Under the pieces are notes generated by a model. It was not told where the DNA came from. It ran no database searches and was given only the letters and a program-made list of their open reading frames with translations. A DNA stretch of 64,000 nt, taken from Hemicentrotus pulcherrimus (taxonomy: Eukaryota > Echinodermata > Echinoidea > Camarodonta > Strongylocentrotidae). Location: NCBI GenBank assembly GCA_003118195.1, contig BEXV01000160.1, forward strand, positions 298,251 through 362,250. Direction: 5' to 3'. Shown piece after piece: positions 47,666-60,088 of the stretch (positions are counted from its first letter, which is position 1; each line of letters begins with the position of its first letter). Made by a program: the position numbers and the translations under genes.

Positions 47666-50582
47666 ACCTTCATTATACGATCATGTTACACTCCTTACTC
47701 TAAACCACAATGTTGAAGTACCATTGACTAAGGTTTCGTAGTCCTTCCGTGTCGTCAAGATCAGACTAGGACATTTGAAATATTTTTTTTTCTCCATATT
47801 TTTCCCTCCACAGGGATTTTATTGATTTTCATTTGAAACAAATTAACAAATATATATTCAAGGTAATTTACATTTATAACATAAATACAATTGGCTTTAC
47901 AAGATACAAGTATTGTTGAACTGTTGAGTTAACAGAAAACTAACAAATCAATAATTCATATCTGACACTCATGGAAAGAAAAACATATTGAAATAATGAT
48001 GACTTTAGCTATGAATTGCATTTTAAGGGGAAAAGGGCTCTTCAAAATGGAAATGGAATATGAGGCAACTTTCTTAATTTATGATCTACTGTATAGGTAT
48101 ACCAGCAGAACTTGTCGAGTACCATGCTTTGAGGATGTGGCTATATATCAAGGCGGTTGAATCATTGAACTTCGTCCCAAATTAAGAAATGTATATATAT
48201 AAGGAAGTGATGTATAGGATCCGTTGTAAAGTACTTGTTTATTTGTTGTTTATTGTTTTGAATCAATACATTTCGTACAGAATAAAGTGTGCTATATTGA
48301 AATAGAGGGAAGTCGAAGTTTTGTATGGAAACCGTTATATTTTTTGTTTGTTTGTGTGTCTGTTGTTGTTCAAGATAGTAGTTGCTATTGTTTTTGTAAT
48401 CATTACATTTTGTCTGAATCATTACACTAAGCCCTAAAGGAAGCGTGGTATATAAAATTATGTTTGTGGGGAGAGTTCAATATCCTTGCTTGTTTGCTTG
48501 TTGGTTTCTTTGTTCTTGTTTTTTATGAACACATGGCAACGAGAGAAATGCTTATTGAGACCCTCCCTGTTTAGACCAATACGATATAGGCCCATATCAA
48601 AGGTATCGCTAAATTCATAGTCACCATGAGGTAGCATTATACCAAATTATGCTGGAGAGTACCGGTGAGTATTTCTTATACATAATTATATACATAAGTA
48701 TAGAATTATACTTCCACAGTTAAGGAAGGCGAGGCAAATACTTATTTCTCAGACCCAAACATCTTTTTAAATATAATTTGGTCATAAGGAAAAGGAAGAG
48801 ACAGTATTTCCAACAAAATAATGTGTAGATGTGACTGCTCGGGAAGGGAGAGGGGATTTGTTGAGCTTTGAAATAAAAGGAGGAGGGGGGTATGTAAGTT
48901 TGTATGCGTGTCTGAGTATGTGAGCGTGTGTGGTGTGTCTGTCTGCTAGTGCGTAAGGCTTTGATTTATAATGTTCATTCAGTATAATTAATTTGAAAAC
49001 ATTATGTACTGTGTATTAAACTATATTATGTATTTTTTTTTAGGGATGTACAATTTTCTTTATATTTTGATATGTTATGCAAATCAATGAAGCTGTTTAA
49101 AAAAAATATCTTAAAAATGTACTGAATGAATACAATAACAAAATGCTACAAAAAAAATCAATATAATGGTCGTTTTACCTTTGTGTGATTTGTATTGTTA
49201 TTAAATGAATTGGTAAGAGAGAATCGATCGCGTAATAAGGAAAACCCATTTTCTCAATACTTGTTCCAGATTTCTTTCCCTGTATAGGACATATACATGA
49301 ACAGTTTACTTTCATTCTACATTTTCAAACACAGTATGAAATAGATATACAGACAAAAGGAGACCGTTCTTCGTGCTTTCACTATTTAAAGAAATGACCA
49401 AAGTATTGATTTCAAGTGACGTATATAGCGGTAACCAGGGAGGCGATAGAAAATGACCTATATAAAAAGTTTTAGGTTAATCAATCATGCTAGTATACGT
49501 CAACAACCTCTTACGACTAAGGATAAGAAGAGACCAGGAGATCGAATTGGTACTTGAAAACAGAGATCCTGTATGAACTTCCCCCTCAACAAGGCTTAAG
49601 TTACCTTCTTGAATGATTGACACCTTCAATTGATAAATAAGGGTGCTTTTCTGGAAGGGCAGGAAATGTAAATTCTAACTGTACTAATAATTTGAAGAAA
49701 AGGCCCTATTTGCTGCCTGCTCATGGATCATTAAGAGCAATTTTGTATAAAAGAAAATGGTCGAGTTTAAGATGTAAAAACCTAGACTAAAACTACGATC
49801 AAGATGACAAAAGAATATGCGAAGCATGTAAATGATTCGATGGTTACTTGCACCACAATCATGTCAACGTGCAACCAAGACACTCTTTCCGACCTCCCAG
49901 AGCAACAAAGAGAGAATATTTGAAGTCGAACACAAAATCATATCTTTCATTTAAAGAGAAAGTGCTCCAAATTAGAAAATGGATTCCTGCTCAGAAAAGA
50001 AAGGTAGCACTGTATTGTTTTGAGGGTTTGAAGTATTGTTTTGGGTGCTTAAACTTGGGAGTAGGTCTAGATCCTAAACCCTGACCTTAAAACAGCAATA
50101 AAGCCCGCCTACGCTGCCCCTTCACCGAACATCCTAACACATTGATGTTGTTCAGAACTAAATTTGTCCCACCTTTGGCCCGCGAACACCTTTTCGCGCC
50201 CTTTTCTCAGATCCGCCGATTAAAGAATTGAGAATGAGGTCGTGAGATTAGGGTATATGTGAAGAGAGATGAGATGATTAATGAAAACATGGCCTGACAG
50301 TGACTGAGTAGCATATATGAGAGGTACTGAGAGTTAGAAGAGAAGTATCACCATCTCCCAGTCGTACATTGACATTCAACCAGACGGTATGGAAATCAAG
50401 ACACCACAGTTCCCAGACATGAAAAGTGATGTTCAGCCAACTCATATTATTCATTATGTCATCTAAAGGGTCAGTGAAACCATATTACAGTACAGATTGC
50501 CTCCATTTAATAGATATTATAAACCCCCTTTAATCGTGTTGATACCACAACAAATCGTCATTATGCCTATACAGACAGGATG
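47666..50582. other. No gene recognised
   Basis: AT-rich DNA with a TG-rich patch at 48901-48945 and T/A runs near 49027-49036 and 49101. Open frames at 48162-48422 (minus) and 49848-50084 (plus) are unremarkable. Confidence 0.5.
48901..48945. repeat. Imperfect (TG)n tract
   Basis: TGTATGCGTGTCTGAGTATG followed by TGAGCGTGTGTGGTGTGTCT, an alternating purine-pyrimidine patch with many interruptions. Confidence 0.8.
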
Positions 50583-50630
50583 GTGGTCATTGACCTGTTT
50601 GGAGATGGGTTCGAAACCTTGACACAATAA
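50583..50630 (+). mobile_element. Possible tRNA-like head next to a SINE
   Basis: GGTTCGAAACC at 50608-50618 is a near-consensus Pol III B box, with a possible A box TGGTCATTGACCTG at 50584-50597. The start-to-start distance is only 24 bases, shorter than in tRNAs, so the A box may be deleted or fortuitous. It lies about 100 bases upstream of the SINE at 50711. Confidence 0.3.
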
Positions 50631-50710
50631 GTACAAAAGGGGTGAGATAGGAAGTCATTCACTGGCACATTCACAAACATGAACGCCAAGGAAGATGCAA
50701 ATGGAGGTGT

Positions 50711-50937
50711 ATAATGGTTTATTCACTTAACCCTCAATCCAAGGGTTGATGGTTCGAACCCCAGCCCGGCACTCTGCGTCCTTTGACAAGACATTAATCT
50801 ACATTTGCCACTCTCCACCCATGTAAATGAGTACCTGGCGATTGCTGGGGGAAATGATACTTGTAGGTCCCTCTCGAAGAGCAACATTGATGCTGATGAA
50901 GCCTCCCTCGGTAAACAAATTAAATATATTACTATTA
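50711..50937 (+). mobile_element. tRNA-derived SINE, same subfamily as 9.6 kb
   Basis: The head reads TGGTTTATTCACTTAACCCT, CAATCCAAGGGTTGAT, then the B box GGTTCGAACCCC at 50751-50762. The body follows as CAGCCCGGCACTCTGCGTCC, TTTGACAAGACATTAATCTA, CATTTGCCACTCTCCACCCA and TGTAAATGAGTACCTGGCGA. The head and body match the minus-strand copy at 9595-9772. The 3' end is a TATTACTATTAT-like AT-rich tail near 50928-50940. A 60-81 codon frame on each strand across it is incidental. Confidence 0.85.
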
Positions 50938-53900
50938 TATGCATTGTGATTGTGATGATACCAACCATAAAGCGATCAGCGGTTACTTGAATAACCAGTT
51001 GCCATCAAATTCATCAAGACCTGTAAGACTTGAACGGAATAACCTTCATTACAAATAGAATGCTATTTTTAAATACATACAGCCACATTCCCTTTCATTT
51101 TCCTACATACCAAGAGCTTACCGATAAGAACACTTCGTAATGAGAAGCATCCTTTAAACCCGGTGTACCGTACAAAACTCTTCCGTATACATCCCCAAAC
51201 AAATGGAGCTGTCCACCAGTTCGCGTTAAACCCATAAGCTATATTCGAGGATCTTTCGTTGTGATGCTATATTACCCCTTTAGGAAATAGAGTAAGCCTT
51301 TAGCAGGGATATAAAACAAATATCAATGACAGTAAGCCCAGGATTATGAAAAACTAATCGTCCCTCGAAGCGAAATATAGAAATATTGCTCCTTGAATGA
51401 CCTGATATCGAAAGGGTTCACTTCCATTGTGGGTTATACTTGTGTTATTTCTTTCCCCTCATGCTGGGAGAGGGGTTTAGTCACCGATTTACAAATCAAG
51501 ATATCTGAGTTATGATGACTGATAAGGGACACTGTTACCACTGCCGTTATAATTGTTGGGAAACCGAAGGTCCATTTACAAAAAGTTCCAAACATGATGT
51601 CGTGATGTTGCAGTACTCGTTGCAGAGCAAACTCACGTAGGTGCTAATTCATTCTTGACATCACGATAATTGAAACGTAATATTGTGTCTAATGTGGCGT
51701 CCTTAGAAATGTAATTTTTTGAGGAAGCTGAAAGATATACCTATATTTTCAGGTGACGCAATATTGACAGATCAAAGCAATGTAATTAGTGGAAGGGCTA
51801 CAAAATTAAATCTATGTGAGCACAGTAATGTAAGAAAATCGTAATAATTTTCGTAATTATAACTTTGACACGTAAGATAGATCTCTGTATAGCGACGAAT
51901 CGCGTATACTTGTGATGGTGGTCATGGTGGTCATTTCAAGTAAAAACTTTTGACCTGACTCAAACTGGTGGTTTTATCTAAATTTGCAAACTTTATTTTA
52001 AGAATAAAGAAGAAAAAAAATCCAGCGCTTGGGGGATGAAGTCATCCCAAGGTTTACCGCAACTTTGCAGTGTGCACCAAACATACGATATGATATGTTT
52101 TTTATATGAATCAGAATGACTCAGTTATGTGACATTAAACGATATTGATTTTAGAATTATACCCACAGGGAACGTAAAACGGGTTCGGCTTTCAAGAAAC
52201 ATTTGGTGTTTGACAACAAAATGTGAGGGGGTTAATTGGTGGAACCCTCCCTTTTTACGGGAATGTATAGATTTCATTTAATATGACCGGAAAATTAATT
52301 AATTTCCCGTGTATAGTGATTGATACATAATGATACAAACATTCATGTTGTTTATGTTGCTGATGTTTTCGTGTGATTTCAACACATATGTTACTACAGG
52401 TGGCGCGATAATCACGAGAAATAATCTATATGTGCTGAATGATTGGAGCTGACGTAATGTTTATTCAAATCATGACTGCTACCGGTTGACAAAAATGTCG
52501 CTTCATGTCAAGAAGGCAACTATTTTTTTTCTGAACTGATGACGTCAGATTTATGCCTGGGGTAATTGATAAAATATCCAGAATGAAAGAGTTGGGTTAA
52601 AGCGGAGGTGGGAATCTTCGGTCTTGAAACGTGTGACATATTTTGAACCGTGATGACAGACAAAAATGAACGTCACCTGTAGATCGCTCTTTGTATAACG
52701 TCCTTCTTTAAAGTTCATGAACTTGACAAATTTGCAAAATACAGGTGTATTCTATTCACATATCAAATAGCAGGTAATATTCCACCTGCATTTGATAATA
52801 GATTTCTAAAGTGCACAATCAAATTTAAGATGATATCCATGTCTCGTATAGACTTACGAGGAAAATTTTTATAATCGATAATTATATGCTACGTAGTACA
52901 TTTTCAGGTATTTGGCAAATTGAGAAATTGTTGCATTAATAATATTTAAAAGTTATGGTACACAGATTGAGGAAATATAAACATTTGCTTGTGAATGCGG
53001 AATACATAAATGGTTATACACTGCTCAAAATATTCTTAAAACTCTCTGCCCTCAGCCTATATCTCTAGCTACTGCCTCTCAAACTATTATAGTCTGGGTT
53101 TTAGCTAACTATTTAACAGGGAAAGAAAAAACAACAACAGAGATCCACACATGTAAAGGATGCTACTGTTGTGGAAGCTCAAGCTTAGGGTGTATTGCTT
53201 TCAAAATCTCCCAGCGTACGTGACTATTAAAATTTGAATGCAGAGAGCAGACTTCACGAAGATGAATTATTTTAGAAGATGACTCAAGGATAGGTTAATA
53301 GCAGTTCAAGAGGGGCACCTTAATTGCTATTCCATTCTTTAAACCTGATATTATATCCTCTTTGCCTTGGTATATATACTATGGCGATGGAGAACTCTTG
53401 TACTTTTATCTAGTCCCATATTCAGACCTTATATAGAGGCGTTCTTGCACCAGCATGGGGTCATTGGCGTTGCTTTTCATGAAAGCAAAAATCAAAGCAT
53501 CCCTTGGTCAAATCATCTCCGTATGACCCACGCGTTTGGGGATTCGATGATAGGTGCAGATGCTTGGTACCTGTTCCTTAAGAATTCATCTTGAGTTGAG
53601 ACCATCTTCCTCTGGTCTTGAACTATTGCATGACAGTGGAACAATGTCGGAGCAGGAAGATGGTTGGAGTAAACCCATCACGCCCGTGTGGAGCAATATC
53701 TGGGAAGACGATTACCAGCTCAAAGTCTGTTGGATACAAGAGGCGCGTCTAGAATTAGCTATAGCTTCTCATCTCTCCATAATGGCAGAGGTGATGAAGA
53801 GTTCATCGTGAGAGGGATTTTAAGATATCACAGACTAATTATTAACCGATGTTTAGAGCTGCCGATGAAAATTAGACGGAGGGGACATGCGGGAGATGTC

Positions 53901-54990
53901 AAGATATTGCACAGCCAAGAGAAAATTGGTAAAACTTGTCTCGCTACAAAAAAAAATATTCGAATTTCACACTTAATTTGTGATTTGCGAAGACAGGTGA
54001 AATAATTTTCGCACCGTCCTGATGCGTAACCATTTCGATTTGTGTATAAGCCCGTATTTCTATAAGCCTGTGGATATACACTGATGATTGTTTCTAATGG
54101 TAAAAGTTTGGCCTCAAAAGGTATCAATACGATTCGAAAAAGAAAATAAAGGACTTATAACAAAGGATCAGTGATATGTTTTCATCACTTAAAGCTTAAT
54201 AACATTTTTTTGAGTCAATAAGACCACACCAATGAGAAGGATTATCTAACAATATTTTTTTGTCCAAGAGTCAGAAAGAATAAACTTGAATTAAACGTCA
54301 ACTGCACTAGTTTTCCATCACCATTAGAAAAGACCGCAAACAGTTCACCTGTCAAAAGCTTTTAATCAAGAATTAGCATTGTGTATGATCAGAGACAAAC
54401 TATCACTTTATTTCAACTTGGATGATGCATCACAAATCGCTAGCAGTTTTGTATGTACCAATAGACGTGCAACAAAGAACAATAATTACATAAATCTTAG
54501 TTATTTAATTGTTGGTTTGTAGCATGATATCGATTAGATCTTGTAGAAAGTCCAATATTGACAGTTTAGGGAGCAGCAGGAGACTACATATTACATTATG
54601 ACTTCTAATTCCCATTTGAAGAAGAAAAAAAGACCAAGAAAAAAGTCAGATGAATAAAACTGGTATTAGTTACTTTGTTGTCCTTGTAATGCCTGGTCGA
54701 ATTTGATAACACATTGTTGCTGACCATTGTGCATAATAAGCCACTTTAAATTCTAATCCTTATTAAAGGCAGGCAGAAACTTTACAATACATCTGTCCGT
54801 GTCAATTCCAAGTTACCTTGAATAAATAAAACGAAAATGAAGGCAGATACATGCATATTAAAATTATCTAACTCTTGATAATTGGCATATATCTCATGAA
54901 ATAGACGAAAGTGCACAATCTGAACGCGCAAGTTATTGCAGAATCATGCAACATAATTATGACTTTAAACATCACATTACTGCATTGACA
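50938..54990. other. No gene recognised; repeat-poor
   Basis: About 4 kb with few simple repeats. A CRE palindrome TGACGTCA lies at 52540-52547. The segment 53360-53830 is less AT-rich and carries two overlapping plus-strand frames (75 and 85 codons) without a recognisable domain. It could be an exon of an unknown transcript or a regulatory stretch; I cannot tell. Confidence 0.45.
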
Positions 54991-54991
54991 G

Positions 54992-55109
54992 GGTTATCCC
55001 CGGTTATCCACTAATCCCGCCATAGACCCTTGATATCTGTTTTTTTGCAGAATTTTTAATACAGATGCCAAGAGCGACAGATAACAGCCAATAAGAGGAT
55101 TAAGGATTA
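54992..55109. promoter_or_regulatory. Candidate cis-regulatory cluster (Otx-type sites)
   Basis: TAATCC at 55012-55017 and two GGATTA at 55097-55102 and 55104-55109 fit K50 homeodomain (Otx/Gsc/Pitx) sites. The octamer GGTTATCC occurs twice ten bases apart (54992-54999, 55002-55009), and an AGATAA GATA-type site lies at 55079-55084. These are short motifs and the clustering is suggestive only. No neighbouring gene is visible. Confidence 0.3.
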
Positions 55110-55241
55110 GTATTCTGAAAAATTAAAATGAATGCAAAAACCAAGTCATGAATACAAAATTAAAGAGATTGGAATTCCCATCGCCAATATCACTTTAACA
55201 TCATTATCTTACCGTGTCTCTATACTGCCCCCGCTCGTTTT

Positions 55242-55248
55242 TCTCTCA

Positions 55249-55284
<36 letters not shown>

Positions 55285-55318
55285 ATTTTTTTCTCTCTCT
55301 CTCTCTCTCTCTCTCTCC
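55242..55318. repeat. (CT)n microsatellite, interrupted
   Basis: Two long CT blocks separated by CTATTTTTTT. The Leu/Ser-rich frame and the opposite Glu/Arg-rich frame are artefacts of the repeat. Confidence 0.95.
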
Positions 55319-56508
55319 AATTCCCTCTGCATCCTACCATCCCCCTCTGTAATAACACAAAAATGTGAGATGAGCATTTCTCAGTATAACGTTTGAACTG
55401 CATGAAATATTCTTTCCGACCAGGTACTCTGTCATTATTATGACATAAAGGCTCACTTAAAATCTTGGAAGTCCCTGAAGCGGCCCTCTATATTAATCGC
55501 ATTGACAAAACTTGCTGTAAAAATATTTTACCGCTTTTATTACCATTTATCTAATTTGACAATGACCAAGATTGGTCACTGCTTATTGTATTCTGACACC
55601 GATACTAAAGCTATGCATGTAAAGTTTTTTATTATGTTTCTATACGTGTAATCGTTTCACTGCCCTTGACTTTATTTTCGTTTCAGAATGGCTTTAACAA
55701 ATATTGGTCTGTTCTACAATGTCAACTGGCATAAAGTCAAAAAGAGAAATCTGATACTAAGTCGGTTTGTTGTTGAATATATAATACTGACCCGTAATCG
55801 TTGGAATACAAGCATTGTTTTGGTCTAGACGATGGTGGTCTGACCTCAATGTCATTTATATTACACACAGTAACAGATACTATTGGTTTGATGTTGTTTC
55901 CTTCATTTGATATTGGCACCCTATACCCTTGTCCAATATGCAATTACAAAAAAAAAGAAATGTTCATATGAAATCTCAGCATCCTCCAATAGAATGTCCT
56001 TCCATGGTCTAAATATTGAAATAACCTCTGTAATTTCTTTTGATCAAATTCCAATCCTTCAAATAAAGGGAAATTAATATCCCCCACAATTATGATAATT
56101 GTAAAAATAATCAGTAATTTGGTTATGATGTTATTTTCTCATTTAATACCACGCCTGCACGTGTACCGGTAATTGTCATCATTTCCGTTCAAAATGAGAA
56201 CAAATTAGGTACGATGACAACATTGTATGCTTTAGTATTTGTCTAAGCTATTTGGTTCATTTACCAAGCATGTAAATGAACACCGTAACATCCGAAAATG
56301 GCGTTATATTTCAAAACTTCTAAAAAAGAACATCCGGGATAAAAACTGATACCCATCGAGTACGTCATGGTGTGACCCCTTGTCGCTTGTTAAAAAATAA
56401 AGTGAAGTAATAATCATGTTTAGATCGCTTATTCTATTGACGGAATAGATCTCTTTGCTCTGTGTTGGTGCATTTCAGTTCAAAGATCCTCTTCTTATAC
56501 TCCCTGTG
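55319..56508. other. No gene or repeat family recognised
   Basis: AT-rich DNA with an A run near 55949. No supported exon. Confidence 0.55.
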
Positions 56509-56568
56509 CCCCCCCCCCCCCCCCCCCTTTCCCACTCGCTCTCTCTCTCGCTCTCTCTCTCTCTCTTC
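56509..56568. repeat. C19 run plus (CT)n
   Basis: Nineteen C (56509-56527) followed by TTTCCCACT and a CT block with two CG interruptions. It is the longest C homopolymer in the window and a likely site of sequencing length error. Confidence 0.95.
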
Positions 56569-59342
56569 CTTCTCGTTGTCTTTTTTCTCTTCTTTTTTGT
56601 CTCGTCCTTTTCCATTTATTGTCATTCCTCTCCTCCAGCAAGTCACAGAGGTCGAATTGGGACATCAACAGTTTTGATATTATTTAGTAGCCGAAGGGCG
56701 ATAGTTTCATAAGCATATCATGCACAGCGTCATCCAGCGTCAAAACCTCTGACTGGGACCACACACGCACACTCGGGGTCGAGATGAAAGGAGTTTCTTA
56801 TTACATAATTAATAAATGAGATTTCTATATTGTATATAAAACAGGTGCCTTTTCCCTGTATATTCTGTCATTCAAAAGTGATCACATTCAGAGCAATATA
56901 ATTTTAAGGAAATGGGCTATTTCATAATAATTTCCAATATTTATTTCAAATATGATTATTCAAATTGTGCTCTCTATCTCCTAAGACTAGTGGAAGGTGT
57001 TACGAATCTGATAATATTCATTTGAAAAGTATAAGCACGTGCGCGGCTGATCTTGTGATGTGGTGAATGGGAGATGAATTAAAGCATCAAGACAGTATAG
57101 GTGTGAATAAATTTATTTCCGTTATTTTTTGTTTTGAGTTTGTTTAAGGTTGTTGTGAAACGCTGGAGATAATCCTTAAATAATGTAGAACTTCCTGGTT
57201 ATAATAGAAGGTCTAAACGAAGAATTAAATAAGATAATCACATGAAAACAAAAAAAAAAATCTGAGAAACCGATTCTTTGGTTCAAGATTTTACACTAAA
57301 TCTGCGCTAAATCTAACAAATTAGGTGGTCTGTTTATGAAAATTTGCTAGCCTTTAAAAAGATTTCTTTAAGTCCGGCTCTAAGCTACGAACATAATAGA
57401 GCTTACACACCTCATCCTCACCAAGAAGTTCCTGCAAAATAATGTCTGCCGTTTTCCGTAATCCCTACTTTACCCGTCTGATAATCACTTTCCGAAAATA
57501 ATTTAAATTGGTCATGTCCAAATGTTTGTCTTTTTAATTACGTCCTCAAGGTATGGCCTGTCGATTACCTTTAAATGCTGTCACCCTCTTTTTCAAACTT
57601 AATTGTAGCACAAAAAGGAATAACGAAATTGACAGAACTTGTGAAGTATCGCAATGTGCCATGAACAATAACACCTGCAAATGTTTGAACAGTGGCCATT
57701 GCTTGTAATTAAAATGTTACTTTCAAAATTTCCCTATCTCAGGATGTTAGGTGCATAAAGAACATTGAGGATGTTGCTGAAGGGTAAAGCATGTTTTAGG
57801 GGAAATTCTCTAAATGGCATGTCTCAATCAGATTAAATGGAATGGCACTTGTTGAATGACTCATTAAAAGGCTTCTTTAATTGGACACGCTATGCTATAG
57901 AAACCTCTAGTGGTCTACGCCATTGTAGGATAAAGATGAACCTCTTTTCCCGAGGAGGATTCGGCGCATTAACTCCATTAATCGCTTCTCAAGAATAAAT
58001 CTCTTTAACTATTGTGTGAGCATTGAGCCCGGAGTGTATTGACTTGAGCCGATTGCAAGCTGAAGAAAAGCGCGCACTTTTATGGCAAATTTTGAAGGAG
58101 ATAAATTAGAACAAAATGCGAGAATTGGACTCTCATTGTGATATTGAGCACTGCTGTTGCTAAACCTTACCTCCGTCGAAAACATCAGAAAGTGTGTTAT
58201 CGCCTCCTACTTCTGTCACTCAGTGAGCTTTTGTCACTCTTATAAATTCCATTCGTTCTTATATGACAATAAAAACGTTTAAAACGGCCTGAGAAGTCTT
58301 GGGACCAATCTAAAGTGCAGCGGAGTAATCGGGAACGGCCCCTTGAATAGAGAACTGTATCAGCAAGGCATGTCTCAACGTCTGACCACAAGGTGCCATT
58401 CAAGTCCTCTGCCCTCAAGATCTCAAAACTTATATTTTGACGACAGAATTAGAGCCTATTATACAAAACGGTCCAAAATTCGCCATTCTACGAATCGCGA
58501 TGACACAGAGGTAGTTGCCTTAGCAACTGATTTTGCGTTCATTTTGTCTGCATCCTTCGTAATATTGCGCAGATACAAAATCACGATGTTGGGACCGTAG
58601 TATGATAATGGGACTTGTATTGGATTTTGTTGCAGATTTATGGTCCTAGTATCAACCCAAAACCAACTTCTGTATTATGTCAAAGAGCATTTGTATCATC
58701 ACCAATCGTGATTACCAACCGTGGCACAAGTATTGCAAAACATACTTACAAAGCCATCTGCATTAGGGAGACCGTACAGACGTAACTCAATTACCATGGG
58801 GAAATACCAAAGATGAAAGAGTTTATAAAGTTGAACGCACTTTCACATCAGGTTAGACACCACAACAGTGTCCCACACCACATGCATGTCCCAAGTCATG
58901 TCTAAAACTACATGCGAAACTGTATGACCTGCTGTGAGGCCCGAACTTGTAGCTTTAATAATTATGTTTGAACCAAAAATAACATCCTCTTTAGCCCCAC
59001 CCCCCCTCCCTTCTACCACTATGCCCATTGCGAAATAAAGACAATTATTGTGAGCTCGCATAGAAAAACAAACAAGTGTTTACCAATGGAATGAAAGAAT
59101 GTGTGTTTATACAATATGTACTTTGTCAATTTTGAACTTTTTGAACAAGCAGATGCAAAATGAAGAAATATATATAGAGGAAAATATGAGAACACAAAGC
59201 CATATCTAATTCCAGACGGACGAAAACGCATATTGATTCGGAGAGAGAAAATAGTAAGGAAGTTTGAAGATAATAGACAACCACTGCAGTCGAGTAACAA
59301 TAATTTGAGCGTAAAATGTATTTTATCGTTCATTCAGTAACA
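56569..59342. other. No gene recognised; repeat-poor, enhancer-like in part
   Basis: About 2.8 kb almost free of recognisable repeats. The part at 57430-58110 has homeodomain-type strings (TTTAATTGG, CATTAACTCCATTAATCG) and few low-complexity runs. An X-box lies at 58514-58527. The small open frames at 58197-58600 have no recognisable domain. Conservation would have to be tested. Confidence 0.4.
58514..58527. promoter_or_regulatory. Candidate RFX-type X-box
   Basis: GTTGCCTTAGCAAC is a perfect palindromic match to the X-box consensus (GTNRCC, spacer, RGYAAC), with identical half-sites GTTGC/GCAAC. RFX proteins bind such sites as dimers, typically near the transcription start of genes for cilia. 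I see no exon within reach, so it may serve a distant promoter or be chance. Confidence 0.45.
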
Positions 59343-59372
59343 CTTTCTCTCTTTCTCTCTCTCTTTCTCTCT
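59343..59372. repeat. (CT)n / TTTCTCTC tract
   Basis: Short CT blocks with TTT interruptions. Confidence 0.85.
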
Positions 59373-59914
59373 GACTAAGATTTTTTTTCAACTGATTTGA
59401 TATCAAAATACACTGAACACTGACACCGCCCTCTTAATGTGAAAAACGGGGGATCTGGAATTATAATCTTCATCATGGCAAACAGTGGTGGGATCGTGCA
59501 ACGCTTACTATGTAATACAAGGATCGGCCAGGAAGGATGGAAAGAAGTGTCTGTTCATTCAAAGAAAGCTTTGAAAAGTAAAAAAAAAAAAAACATGCAT
59601 AACATATACCGTATACCAGAAGAGAGAAAAGGGATTTTTCAATTGATCACAAATTTAATTCATGTGCAGTCACATCCCTTTCCTGAATTTCTTTTCTTCT
59701 AATTGACATCCTAAAAAGGTAATTGATATATCGGAGGCGCTGACAAGTATAGTGATCATTCATACATCATTATCTATATTCATCAAATGACATCGTAAAT
59801 CATAAAGACATGAATATTTCAGTGGTCAAAGTTATTTGCTGATCAGCTTACGCTTACTTTACATCTACATAAGATAGCTGTACGTCTTCCCCTATCTATC
59901 AAACATGTTATATG
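59373..59914. other. No gene recognised
   Basis: AT-rich DNA with an A run near 59581-59592. The 87-codon frame at 59439-59702 spans this A run and has no recognisable domain. Confidence 0.5.
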
Positions 59915-60062
59915 GATTAATTGACTGATTGATATATAGATAGATAGATAGATTGATTGATTGATTGAATAACTGACTGATTAAATGGTTAATTTATTGA
60001 TTGGTTTGTTATAATGTTTTACTAACGGATTAATTGATTAATTGATTTTTTTTTTTTTTTTA
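59915..60062. repeat. (GATA)n-(GATT)n degenerate tetranucleotide tract and T run
   Basis: Four GATA units at about 59936-59951 pass into GATT units (59951-59967). Degenerate TGATTAAT/TTAATTGAT repeats follow to about 60045, ending in a T run of about 17. A second T run lies at 60077-60088. Confidence 0.85.
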
Positions 60063-60088
60063 AAGATGAATAAGCATTTTTTTTTTTT

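Noticed and set aside
58970..58995. Fragment of the 1.2-kb foldback element, based on a shared AATAACATCCTCTTT string
   Set aside because: The match is only 15 bases and the flanks are unrelated.
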